This document shows, in pieces, positions 21,011-31,850 of a stretch of DNA of 64,000 bases. The notes under the pieces were generated by a model. The model was not told the DNA's origin. It saw only the letters and a program-made list of their open reading frames with translations, and did no database searches. A program made the position numbers and the translations under genes. The first letter of the stretch is position 1. Each line of letters starts with the position of its first letter. Source of the DNA: Sclerotinia nivalis (lineage: Eukaryota > Ascomycota > Leotiomycetes > Helotiales > Sclerotiniaceae); assembly GCA_029531795.1 (NCBI GenBank), contig JAPEIS010000004.1:1178001-1242000 (forward strand). Reading direction: 5' to 3'.

Positions 21011-22928
21011 AAGCTCGAAAATTAGCAAATACACAAAAAGTTGAGATACCTTTTCAAGGAAGATCTCTTACAATCCCTACGAAAGTTTTGTATACTGGTT
21101 TACAAAAACTTTGGGAAAGATAAATAAGATACTTCAGATAATATCACAAATGTACTAACTTTTTCTTAGTTTCCAAAAGGATATTATACCTGATGCTTTT
21201 CCCGATCTTGAAACTATCGAGACATTCCTTATGTGGTATGCCAGTAATGCCAAAGGGAAAATCAATGAAAAGCTTTCTATCAGCATTCTTTTGTATAAAG
21301 TAGGAAGATTTGGATGTATGTATAATACAATTTATCATTACAAAATCCCTGATACTGTTCTTGATCTTGCTCGAAATGTAAGTGTTGTTAATCTGATTCA
21401 CAATTTATACAACTAACCTCAATAGTATGTGGCGACAGATTTGGCAAAGGAGCTGGGGCTTGAAGATGCTCAGTATGACAAAGAGTGTACAGACTGGATC
21501 GATATCGAGATCATGATTCTTTACTTGACCTTGCAGGACGAACATGAATATCGCTGTAATTGTTATCGAATACAATTGGGATGTATCTTCATATTGATTG
21601 CAGACGATGGAAAACGAATTGGTGCAATCATTAGATCAGATTCTTATTGTGAAGATAATGTTGTGTTGTGTTATAAGGTAATTATACTACAAGAGTATCG
21701 ATAATAGTACAGAATAATAACAATATCCACAGGACCTTAAGCTTTTTCTCCTTCCAGTACAAGGCTCGAATTCAAGTTCTCGATTCAGATTGGAAATCAA
21801 ATTTGACAATAGGAAGAACGAAAGGGGGAAGAAGAATAAATAGTGAGATCATAGAAAATGTTTTCTAAAAGTTTTGTTCTAATAAGATAACAGTATCGAG
21901 CAATTATATTTGTTGAGGAATGTTCCAGGTACTTGTATTGTTTCTTGGATTTTAGTATTTGTATTTATGGACGATGCATTGGAACATTATGCTATATCTT
22001 CTCAATTATTTAAGAGGGAGGTATCAAGTACAATGGAGATCCCAATTATCTTCAAACAGAGCAAAATGCATATACCTTTGTTTCGAAGGATGGAAGGACC
22101 AGGTAGTCGAAAGCTTTCCTCTATTTTTGCGATTTTCAGTAATTCTGTGACTACAGATGTTCAACGTATCGTTGCAGCAATGGGATTTAGACAGCGTTTT
22201 ACGTTTTACTGTATTCGGTGTGGAATGAGCAACGCTCTTCATAATAGTAAGTTTTTCAATATATCTATACAGCAAAATATATTAATCATCTTCTAAACAA
22301 GGTCGATAACTCTCGTATAAAGCAACTTATGGGCCATAATGGCCCATCAGATAAAATTTTTCAGAAATATTATCAATCTCGAAAGGTGAATATTGATACC
22401 GGGAATATTTTTCGAATGCAACAATCGCGCTCGGAAAGAACCGAGATATTAAATATGCGTTCTAAACGAGACTCTACAGTCCCGGTGAAGCTTTCAGCAA
22501 ATCAAAAGAAAGAGTATTACGATCAAGATAAAGATATACAAGATCTGCTTGCGTCTAGAAAGAAATTGAAACAAGAACTCCGAGATCTACCCAATCAAAA
22601 AGAGAAAACCCGAGCTGAGCTTGCGATTATTTGACATAGCATTGAAAGACGAAAGACTCATATAAGGAAACATAGTTTGAGGAAAGCCAGAGAGAATCAT
22701 TTCGAGAACCTATCGAAACCGTCCCAATCCAACAAAAAGTCTGAGTCTGAAGTTCCGATTCCGCCCGTCGTTCGACCCGAACTTTTCAACATTTTATACC
22801 CTAAAGTATTTGATGGCAAAACTATCTTGCTGGCAATTGAAGGATTGATTGCATATTGTATTACTACAAGTATTCCGCATGATAATTTACAAAAGAGAGA
22901 ATGGATTATTTGTGGAAAAGGAATATAG
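21011..22928 (+). pseudogene. DUF3435/FluG-type tyrosine recombinase, degraded
   Basis: Recognisable in order: RKLANTQKVEIPFQGRSLTI (21011-21119); ETIETFLMWYASNAKGKINE (21172-21377); DEHEYRCNCYRIQLGC (21426-21677); DLKLFLLP and DNRKNERGKKNK (21733-21838); then blocks to FTFYCIRCG (~22200), LMGHN and IFQKYYQS (22329-22370). A coiled C-terminal tail with PVVRPELFNILYP follows. Introns at 21378-21425 and 21678-21732 keep phase. The first intron has lost its donor (ATAAAT where GTAAAT is expected), four stops fall between 21839 and 21909, and a stop lies at about 22632. Arg of YCIR, His of MGH and Tyr of KYYQ fit the tyrosine-recombinase triad. DUF3435 is the family of Starship captains but also has non-Starship members. 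No Starship ends were identified. Confidence 0.75.
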
Positions 22929-23684
22929 AATTACTGTGCGTTTTAACGACTTGAAAGGATATAATTGTGAGGAGATCCATGATGCCCTTCCGTACCGGAC
23001 TCCCCGGCGATCCAGATGCAATACTCGGCGAAACTCAAAAAGTAATCATATTGGAAAGTTATACGCAAATCTCCTGGGATTTTCTATTGTGTTCATTATA
23101 CTTCAAGATCTATTGGAAGTTTATTGTATATGGATTTCTCTTTTCTTTTCTTTTTCTCTTTTTTCTTTAGTATAAAATTCTAGATAATAATATAGATATA
23201 TTTTTCGTTATTTTGTTATACTATTGTTGAATAAGTTTAGGTTTAATACTTTATTTCTATTTTGGAAATCGAAGGGTTTTAATAGGTGAGCAGTGGCTAT
23301 GCTGGAATGGTCTAGCTTTGATGTAGTTGCCAAAGTGCCCCTTATCAAATAAGGCAAGTCACACTTCTCTTTATCACAGACTTGTGATCATCAACCTCCT
23401 TTGCTAGGCGATCTGGTTCTCATCTACAACTATGTGTATAATTGTTTACAAGAGTGCTTTATTTTAAACTTTAATGTATATCTGATTCTTTGATTGCTGT
23501 TTTAGCAAACCATCATGTGGCATTATACCTTCAGTCTCCTCCAGTAGCCCACTTCATCTATTTACACTACTTCGTATATACTGAATTGCCCAAGAAGCTG
23601 CGTCTGTTCTATAAGTTTGATTGTTTTCGTAGTTATTCTTTAGATCCATATTACGACGTAACAACCTGCACTGATATCATGTGA
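22929..23684. other. AT-rich, no supported gene
   Basis: Flank of the recombinase remnant. Only short frames; nothing recognised. Confidence 0.4.
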
Positions 23685-23903
23685 TGGATCTAGTTGGATC
23701 TAGATAGATCTGGAGCTAACTGGATCTAAATGGATCCAACTAGATCCAGGAAAACGAAGGTCTATATATTCAGAATGGGTTTCATTATTGTAGAGCTTCG
23801 TGTTCAAGAGCATTCATTAGTTTAAGCATTATAGTTACTACACAATATCATACCGTTATCTACATCGCTGCGTTCCTGCTTGACCCTCAGTAGAAATTAC
23901 TTT
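23685..23903 (+). mobile_element. LTR remnant related to chromovirus LTR, 5' part
   Basis: GTAGAGCTTCGTGTTCAAGA and the following ~110 bases match the R/U5 part of the chromovirus LTR. The upstream U3-like part has a GATC-rich inverted repeat (arms 23685-23700 and 23733-23748, exact over 16 bp). It is broken at 23903 by the SINE-like insertion; the rest is at 24985-25009. Confidence 0.6.
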
Positions 23904-24984
23904 GATTGATTGATTGATTTAACGTCCACACTGAGTCTAAGACTATCTAGGACGGCTAGGGGCTCTATGAGCTCCTAGTTGATGCTATGGGGAGTTGTAT
24001 GCTAGCTAGCATACAGTTTGTATAGTTTGGGTTTCTTTTCAACCCTTGAAATGTTGATTGAGGGCAAGTGAAAACTAATACTGGGGAACAAAGCCCGATA
24101 TCTTCATCCTCTAAGACCTTTCCTTCCTTGCTCTCCCCCTACCCCTTGCTAATTAAAGCATCCCACTGATATAATCTTCTTCTTCGATCCAATCTGCTAT
24201 TCCGACACCCACTTCCCACAAAGGTCAAGAGTCATCTCCGTCAAGATTACCTCCAGCACAACAAAAGGGTCCTCATACTAGTGAAAAGCAACTGGGAGGC
24301 ACCACTCTCTTCAGCTCGAACTCATTCATTAGTTCCTTTGCATGCCTTCCTAGGTGTGATGATCTCCAGCTTTATTTGAATATAAATAATCGAAACCGCC
24401 GAATGGAATATCGGTCGTTTGAATATAATGATAGTGGGGTGTGGCCCTAACCCTACCTACACACACACAAAAAATATTTTCGTAAAATCGAGGAAAAGGC
24501 GTAATATCGTATCGATGCCCAGAGTATAGTATTAGTTGATAGATGATGATATTCTCTATTTCGTGATAATCGTAATGTTAAAATGAATGTGTTTTCGATA
24601 ATCGATTGTCGAAAAAAGGTATAAAATGCGAATAAAACAGTAGCAAATTCCGTATCGAAAAGACCCTTCTGGAATAGAAAGGACTTACTAGATGTATCAT
24701 ACCTCGTATTGAGGTAATAGTCGATGGCAGATGTTGAATCTAACCAGGGCTTCTGTAGCCATCGTCTGTATTTTGGGTTGATGTTCGTTCATCCTTTCGA
24801 AGATATTGATGCTATAAAATCGTAATAACCCCTTCATCGTGAATATCGTAATCGGGAAACCCTCTCTCTCTTTTTCAATATATCCGATTCCATCAAATGA
24901 CTCAATCTTAGCTCTGCAGACTCTCAATAGAGAGCTGGAGGTTCGTAGAGGGCACCACGTACAGGTGTTGAGTCTTCGCCCTCC
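23904..24984 (-). mobile_element. SINE-like nonautonomous LINE-tailed element, copy G
   Basis: Flanked by an exact 13-bp duplication TAGAAATTACTTT (23891-23903 and 24985-24997), so both ends are defined and length is 1081 bp. Read on the minus strand it begins GGAGGGCGAAGACTC and ends in the LINE 3' sequence with a hairpin (23956-23978) and (AATC)n. The head shares sequence with copy F at 55735-56602, which begins at the equivalent base. A minus-strand frame at 24697-24927 (76 codons) is open but unrecognised. The defined 5' end in two copies argues against random truncation of a LINE. Confidence 0.6.
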
Positions 24985-25009
24985 TAGAAATTACTTTCGT
25001 AATGGGATT

Positions 25010-25157
25010 GATTAATTGATTGATTTAATTAATGTCCTTTCTCAGTCCAAGACTATATAGGACGGCCAAAGGCTCAATCGAGCTTTTGACAGAGGGTAAA
25101 TAAGTGCTGTTAGCTAACTAATATACAAAAATTGTTATATTTTTAATGGGGGAAGTG
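25010..25157 (-). mobile_element. LINE 3'-end fragment
   Basis: A short antisense LINE tail, (GATT)n followed by the conserved 3' region with hairpin (25064-25090). It ends abruptly at the Est1-type gene fragment. No target duplication found at this junction. Confidence 0.6.
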
Positions 25158-26068
25158 AACTCTTTGTGTTATGGTACTATTCATTTCTGTACGCGAATCG
25201 ATCCTTACGCTCTTTGATCTTGTTCTCAATGCCGAGAATGGAGAAGGCCAATATCGATTATCTCCTCTCGATATTGTATTTATCAGAGTTTATGCTTACT
25301 TGTTCAAAAATAGGATTATGAAAAGATTTGAGATAGCAGTTAGAGAGTTCTTTGGTCTTCTCGATAATCAGATAGGACGAGTAATCAAGAAGTTTCTAGA
25401 ACAAGATTATCAGATCTCTATTTCTAATACTGTTACGATCCTGAGTTTCGGTTTCAAAAAAAACTGCATCATGAAAGCTATAGTGCTACCACCAGCAGTT
25501 TATAAGACTGATGGTCATTTGGAGGGTACTCTGGATGAATCTTCTCCTTCTATGGTTTTTTTAAGGCTCACAGAAAGGCTTAGTAATTTCGCACTTGATA
25601 TTGTATCTCAGCAAATCGGCGATTCCAATTGTTTCAATTATGTTCATTGTATTTTTGTTTTTATATATTATATATTTCGTTTCTTAAGTGTGATGGATCT
25701 TTTGGTATTGGCGTTTCCTTGGCAGAGTTTGGCGATTTACTTGAATATACTATTTAGATTATACAATATACTTGATTATATCTAAGAGGACAATTTCTTT
25801 ATACCAGAGAAGGATGATATACATCCTTTCCCGGAAGATTATGCAATGTGGGGTTTACTTTATACTGCAAAGTTGTATTCTGAGAAATGGTTTCTTGGTG
25901 AGAAGATAGACGAAGAGGAGAAGTACTACGAGTTGCTGTCAATGGTAGAGCAACGCAAGGAGCGTATATTGTGGTTCGCTTGCTGCATTTCTGATGCTGG
26001 TCTGTAGATCCACTTTGATAGCTCAAAACCGAAATTTTCAGTTGATAGCAAAGATACAGACTTGGAGG
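25158..26068 (+). pseudogene. Mutated partial copy of the Est1-type gene at 1147-2937
   Basis: Collinear with 1929-2834 of the intact gene, without its start or end. The frame is open from 25171 to 25785 and then broken by stops (25783-25785, about 26005). Most differences are transitions of C-to-T or G-to-A type on the coding strand (for example CCATTTATCTCTGCACGC became CTATTCATTTCTGTACGC), with some in CpA context. The left edge abuts a LINE 3' fragment. The source appears intronless in this region, so retrocopy and DNA duplication cannot be told apart. Confidence 0.85.
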
Positions 26069-26325
26069 CAGGAGTAGCTGAGCGAGACTACGGGTGTAGG
26101 TGATATTGGAAAAGATTAAACACAAGCGATATAACAACAAAGATTGAAAAGAAAAGCAATGATCGATCTCATTCTATTAAGCTACATTCATTTCAAGTAC
26201 TCTGATATCGTGAAGGCTAAGCATCTTAAATTTTTACCAAGTCCTTGCAATCATTGTCCTTGAAAAACAATCGATCTCTGGTCAAATTTTTCTCCCTTTT
26301 ATCCTCTAATAAAGTTACTGAGTTA

Positions 26326-26701
26326 TTATTTTTTTACAAGGGTTAATTCCTGATTCAGATGGTCCATTGATTCTTGAAATCTAGCCCTTGCTTCCTGAAG
26401 TCTCAACTTTGTTTGGTTCAACTTCTCTTGTCTTGCTTTAGCATTCATATCAATAATAGTGTCCTCATCATTTAAATCTCTTGCAATATCTTTATATGAG
26501 ACTCTATGTGAGGCATCAGTTGTAGTGGTAGGAATGTGGTGAAAAATCAAGGTTCCATTATTTCTTGTATTGATTGTCATGGTTCCAGTTGATGGGATGT
26601 CAAAGGCGTATTTGTAGGATCGAGAGGTAGGTTGTATTGGTTCTTCATCGATAGGGCGGTATGCTGGTAAGTCATCATTATATATGATATTATTTGTTTT
26701 T
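26326..26701 (-). CDS. Small coiled-coil protein or last exon, unknown
   Basis: An ATG-initiated frame of 84 residues (26580-26326) extends upstream in frame to a good acceptor (CTCTTTCAG, 26710-26702) with DDLPAYRPIDEEPIQPTS in between. It may be the 3' exon of a longer gene. Residues after DLNDEDTIIDMNAKARQEKL form a charged amphipathic helix to the end. The upstream exon could not be placed. No family recognised. Confidence 0.35.
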
Positions 26702-28328
26702 CTGAAAGAGAAGAATGGAAAGAGATATATATTTCTAATGATTTGTTAAATGAATATCCAAATGATAAAAGATTTGTACTTATGTATAATTGGGGTTTCT
26801 TGTGAGATTGGGGTTTCTTGTGAGTGTTTATCTTTATCTTGTAGTATTTAGGTTTTTGTTGAGCTACTGATTTTGGGGTTGTATGTCTTTTTATATATCA
26901 AAATATCTAAAGATGGTATACGAATACTATTAATGGTGAATGGATTACGGTATATGGATTACGGTAAATGGATTACGGTAGTCGTTAGGTACAAAAGTTA
27001 ACACTTATTCAATCAATGCAAAACCAAAACACTTTTTGTATCTCAAATGTAGATAGGTACTTAGTAAATCATGATTAATATGTTATATAGGGAGGGAAGT
27101 AAGAAAGGAAAGTCATTCAGAATTCATGTGTTCCGGGTTACTGTGTAATATTCTCATTCCGAAATGAACTACGTTGAATTTAATTTTGGAATGAACTAGC
27201 TCATTGTTCAATGCACTCCGTTCAGGCAAAAATGAGGCTATTCGCAAATGAACTTAGCTTACTCAAAAAATATTTTTCGTACCCCAGCATACTAATTCAA
27301 CAAATAAATCAAGATCACAGGGCCTTAAAGCCTATATATATACAGATTCAAAACCTATAAAAAATTCAAAGTCTATAAGGATTCAGAGCCTATAAGAATT
27401 CAGGATTGAAATAGAAATAGAGGATGATGATAAGGATAAAGACAACGATGAGGTTGAAAATGTAGGTGGGGAGGAGCGACGATGATGTTGAAAATGAGGG
27501 TGGGGGTGGCAACGATGAGGTTGAAAATGTAGGTGGGGGAGTCTATTTTTCGCAACCTAGTATATTTAGGGATGAGCTAAGTTGATTCCGGAATCCCTGT
27601 ATTGCGCAATGTTCTGTAGCATATGCTTCAAATTGGATCAATGAAATTATAAACAAAAAAACTATTGGTATTTCTAAACAATTGATCATTGGTCAATTGA
27701 ATAGCATTTTGTGGGGATGTGGGGTTCCGGTGCAAACTTTATAGCTTATAAATTATTACTATATCCATTGATACATTTTATACTAATAGTATTTCCAAGT
27801 ATATGAAATTCTGGTTTTAGTATTGAAATCAAAGAATTTTGATTTGAGATTTAAACAATCTCTTGTACATTTATTTTATCCTAGTCTTGAATATCATCTG
27901 CTTTCTCACCTGTCTATTCCAAAGTTGAAAGATGGTTCGATGCCTTGGGTCTCTATTCCACCAGCCTGTCTTTATTGCTCGTATTCTCAAGCTTTCTTGC
28001 AAATTTTTGTTTGAAGTATGTGGAACTTTTTGTGTCCCCAAGTTGTGATCGCTGCAAGTATCCTTTTTTAGAACTAAATTGAGAAGGCAAATTTGTAGCC
28101 TCCATCTTTATCTGGTCCTAGTTTTTGGAAGTGATCCTGGAATGGATATGATGCACTTCATGTGGTTGATATTCAATTTTTGCGAATTCGATATCTTTAT
28201 ACTCCTTCAACGTTTGGATGACAATATTGCGGAGTATATGAGTAAATCTAGATGTTCTACAAACTATACTAAATTCAGTTTGATTCTTGAAATGAAAGGG
28301 AGTTGATTGTTAGATTCTATCGGCGACT
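26702..28328. other. AT-rich, low-complexity, no supported gene
   Basis: Includes an 18-bp duplication (TTGGGGTTTCTTGTGAG, ~26788-26823), ATGGATTACGGTA repeats near 26940-26980, and two or three ~25-bp units of GATGAGGTTGAAAATGTAGG type near 27440-27540. Frames at 27823-28014 and 28079-28306 are unrecognised. The last part may be the disconnected 3' side of the ferric reductase locus. Confidence 0.45.
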
Positions 28329-28541
28329 TATCACAGAGGCAACAGACAGGACAACACGAATCACTTTTATTAATAAGATGTAGCTCGAAGAGCTACGTTT
28401 CTATAGAAGGAACGGTTCCTTAAATACATTTATGTGTAGCGCTAGCCCCGACCGGGGCTAGCCTACACTTATCCGAGGTCCGACTCCTATGGGTCGGAAC
28501 CCGAGCGGTCTCCGTATACCATATACGGGGACCCCGTGACA
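28329..28541 (-). mobile_element. Solo LTR (minus) with target duplication CGACT
   Basis: 213 bp, flanked by CGACT at 28324-28328 and 28542-28546. On the minus strand it starts TGTCACGG and ends TGTGATA, the ending expected if a terminal CA became TA. Its near-identical partner lies in the opposite orientation at 29515-29766. Confidence 0.85.
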
Positions 28542-28689
28542 CGACTTTAGATTTTCCTGTAGATCTTTGTACCTGTTTAGTTATAAACCTTCGATTATCG
28601 GTATTGCTTGTTGTTGATATACAAACCTCCAATGGGGATCTTCCACAATTGGAGGGGGTTTCGTCATTTTTCGTAAATAGAAACAAATG

Positions 28690-30430
28690 CAGTTCAAAAT
28701 AAGCTGTAAAAATATATCAGCACTTTTCCGTACAGAAATTAAGCATATTGCAATATATCACAACCTTCTCTGAATCTCGCATCTGCAGATCCATAAGCCA
28801 ATCCGAAATCCAATCTTCCTGACAATTATCCTCAAAGACCCAATACAGATCGATTTTTCGTATGATAAGACCTCATCGATAAGAATCGTAAATTTTATCC
28901 TTATTCACTCTACGATATATCAGACTTCTAACATAAGGAATGATACCAGCAATTCCGATTCCCTTTGCCACTAGAATAACCGTTTCGAAATTATCCAATC
29001 GCAAATCTTTTCCATAAGGCCCGTCCATCACAACACTACAAAGCGAGCCCCGTCCAATCAGTTTTGAAATTAGGCCGTTGCTAGGCTCGATCAGGAAAGA
29101 AACCTTAGTAGCTTTCAAGGAATCGTCCCACCATGCAATCACGAATAGATGCGCTTGAAACCGTCGGCGTACACCCATATCCGAGAGAAACAGATACATA
29201 TATTGACCTGGATTGATTTTCATAGGCCGTCTAAATAGGACTGTCAATCTTATTGCACTGACGGTCCTCGTTTTCGAGTCATCGTAGAAATGGAAAATAT
29301 CGATCTGTGGTGTCAAGGAATAACCAACACCACCAATATTATAATAAATTATTTTTCCCCATTGCATTATAACATTAAGGGACCACAAGAATAATGCAAT
29401 TATAAAGAACATACTTCAAATTAACCCAAGATGTGATATATATTCCAATAGAGCAACAACCACAATAAACACTAACAAAAAATGAATTTTGAGAAATACC
29501 TCAAACATCAATCTTGTCACGGGGTCCCCGTATATGGTATACGGAGACCGCTCGGGTTCCGACCCGTAGGAGTCGGACCTCGGATAAGTGTAGGCTAGCC
29601 CCGGTCGGGGCTAACGCTACACATAAATGTGTTTAAGGAACCGTTCCTTCTATAGAAACGTAGCTCTTCGAGCTACGTCTTATCAATAAAAGTGATTTCT
29701 GTTATCCTGTCTGCTGCCTCCGTGATAAAAGTGATTCGTGTTGTCCTGTCTGTTGCCTCTGTGATAAATCTCCGCAAAAAGAATAATAACATAATAAATA
29801 AAAACGACAACACTAACACAACCTATATCTATATTAGAAGTAAACCAAATATAACTTTATTTTACTTACAGAAATTCCAAAGATTTGAGATGAGTTGAAA
29901 ATCCATAGCTAACCAGCAACTAAAACAAATGCAACATACAAAAGACTTTGAATAATCACAACCCGACCAATCCAATAATATACTATATAATAAAAATGAA
30001 TAAAAATACCAATGAAATTAGCCAACGCATTAATCCGCCCACCCAAGAACAACAGTATAAAATTCACCGAAACCATAATTCCCGCTCGAAAAATAACATC
30101 GGACATAATCTTTACCCCAAGACCCATACAAAAACCATTGATACCTAAATATCCCCCTACAAGAAAACCTTACAATCTTGTAACACCAGTCCAATATCTC
30201 CATTGAACAAATAACAGATAAACCAGATACCTCAATACTAACACCTAAAACCGTACCATAAGAAAAGCGGAACCAACAAAGCCAATTCGATAAAGGATCA
30301 GAAGGACCGCAATCGCTGCTAAAGAGATTACATACCACTGCATCAAGTTCATAACTCCACAAAAAAATATTATAATGATTGTTTAAATGAAGGTTTGAAT
30401 AAGTTTTTTGAGAAATGAAATACATATTGT
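28690..30430 (-). pseudogene. Ferric reductase (FRE-type), broken by LTR insertions
   Basis: On the minus strand, in order: a membrane helix with MNLMQWYVISLAAIAVLLIL (~30350-30290), a membrane block with RAGIMVSVNFILLFLGGR and YYWIGRVVIIQSLLYVAF (30127-29909), the LTR at 29766-29515, then 29412-28873 with the FAD-binding motif PGQYMYLFLSD, AHLFVIAWW, and the NAD-binding motif GPYGKDL and VAKGIGIAGIIPYVRSL. A decayed tail WVFEDNCQEDWISDWL runs to about 28690. The family's haem-ligand His residues in the H..W.GR and SLLH contexts appear as Tyr (TAT), one C-to-T step from CAT. Frameshifts and stops occur between blocks. Such enzymes reduce extracellular Fe(III) at the plasma membrane; this one cannot be functional. 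Confidence 0.8.
29515..29766 (+). mobile_element. Solo LTR (plus) with target duplication AATCT
   Basis: Starts TGTCACGGGG and is flanked by AATCT at 29510-29514 and 29767-29771. It is 252 bp because the last 39 bases are duplicated in tandem (29689-29727 and 29728-29766). The outer repeat matches the left solo LTR end better than the inner one. It lies inside the ferric reductase pseudogene. Confidence 0.85.
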
Positions 30431-30770
30431 TTTTAAAAAATTGTACTTACTATCGAGAACCTAAAAGCATAAATGTAATAATAGTAACCCATGTATTCAT
30501 GATACCCATTCAACCAACTCCCGTAATCTGATATTCGGCTTTCGCTTTCGGGAACGAATGACAGACTACATAAGCACCCGCATCAGCGCCCACATCTACA
30601 CGCGCAGCTTCAAGAACTCTATTTTTGTTTAATATCACCAACATTCAATACCTTTTAAAAAGTCGAACGGTTTTCCGATTAACTGAAAACCAAGTTTTTA
30701 ACTTTCGAGATCAGTTTCGCAACTTCATTTCTTTCAGATCATTATATCAAAATTTCATTACATCTCCAGG

Positions 30771-31500
30771 ATGGCCAAATATACCAAAAAGCTTACATCA
30801 ATTGTTAATGACGAATATAGACGAAGGAGAGTATATTATAATCAAACTCAAACTATCATAAAGAAAGGCAATGAGTTGGCCGTGTTATGCCCAGGTACTA
30901 AAGTCTGAATGATAATTCAAAATAATGAACAGATATATATTTACAATTCTGAAGAGTCTTCTTCTTTGCTTATACTCTCCGTTATTGATATGCATTATTC
31001 CCTGTTTTATATAATACAAAATGAAGTATATATGCTAACAATGTACTCAGAATATTGTTACAACAGATTCTGGCGATTACAGAATACACAACGAAATTAT
31101 AACGATAGATCTTATTCGGGCTATACAATATACTCCCCCACCTTCCATTGTACAACCAGCAATTTCATCCTTACCTACCGCCACTTCATTTCCATCTGTA
31201 AGCTTACCTTCACCATCTATTATCTCACAATATACCGGAGTTTCCAAACGCACAAATCCTGCTCTGGATTGCGGGCAGATCTTTCGACGTGTATTTGACT
31301 TTACATATGGTGATGAAGAAGGGTTGGAAAGGAGTACAAGACTCAGGAAATATACGAATGAAAATATCCATTCAAGCTCCAAACGAACCCCTCGAATAAA
31401 ATCCGAATCGGGCTCAAACTCAAGATCTTATATAAGAGATATACCTGAGTTTAGATCATCACGCGAAAGATCGTCGTCAGGATCTAGGGCTTATCTCTAA
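30771..31500 (+). pseudogene. MADS-box-like remnant
   Basis: From ATG at 30771 the frame reads MAKYTKKLTSIVNDEYRRRR, followed by QTIIKKGNELAVLCPGTKV, a TGA stop (30906-30908), then MIIQNNEQIYIYNSE. This follows the MADS/SRF pattern (R-rich start, LLKKA.ELSVLC, V.LII, IY.Y.S). A second exon-like frame runs 31051-31500 after an acceptor with a GCTAAC branch (TACTCAG ending 31050) and is open to a stop, with Pro/Ser-rich then basic Ser/Arg-rich sequence. The donor between them is uncertain. The single stop in the MADS core makes a pseudogene the likeliest reading. Confidence 0.5.
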
Positions 31501-31636
31501 TTATTTTATATTTTGTGCTATGGATTGTTTTATTACGGAGTATAGCAGGATCATTGGAGATATAACAGGCAATCGGGGCGCACTACGGAATAATCTATAA
31601 TGATTAACAATTGTTTCTTGACTGGTTCCATCAGTA

Positions 31637-31850
31637 TGTTACGCCGCTACAATCCTTTATCACTAAGAAGTGATCAAGGGACTTATAGAAAGGCCGTGGT
31701 GGTTTCTACTAAAGATCAAACAGGGGCTTGATGAGAATGAAAGATATAACGATTGTATTGTATGGTAACTATAATGTTTAAATTAATGATTGTTCTTGAG
31801 CACAAAGCTCTACAAATAAAGGAATCCATCCTGCTTATATAGACCTTCGT
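31637..31850 (-). mobile_element. LTR remnant (minus) of chromovirus family
   Basis: Starts TGTTACGCCGCTACAAT and resembles, in reverse, the last ~190 bases of the chromovirus LTR with many changes. The other end was not found. The following sequence has short GCTCCAATGCTCC repeats up to the LINE. Confidence 0.6.

Noticed and set aside
24850..24984. tRNA- or 5S-derived head with pol III boxes in the SINE-like element
   Set aside because: CTCTACGAACC resembles a B box only weakly and no A box or fold was convincing.
25799..26140. 113-codon minus-strand ORF
   Set aside because: Lies opposite the Est1-type gene fragment.
28329..29766. DNA transposon with ~213-bp terminal inverted repeats carrying a reductase
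   Set aside because: Each repeat has its own, different 5-bp target duplication, so they are two solo LTRs.
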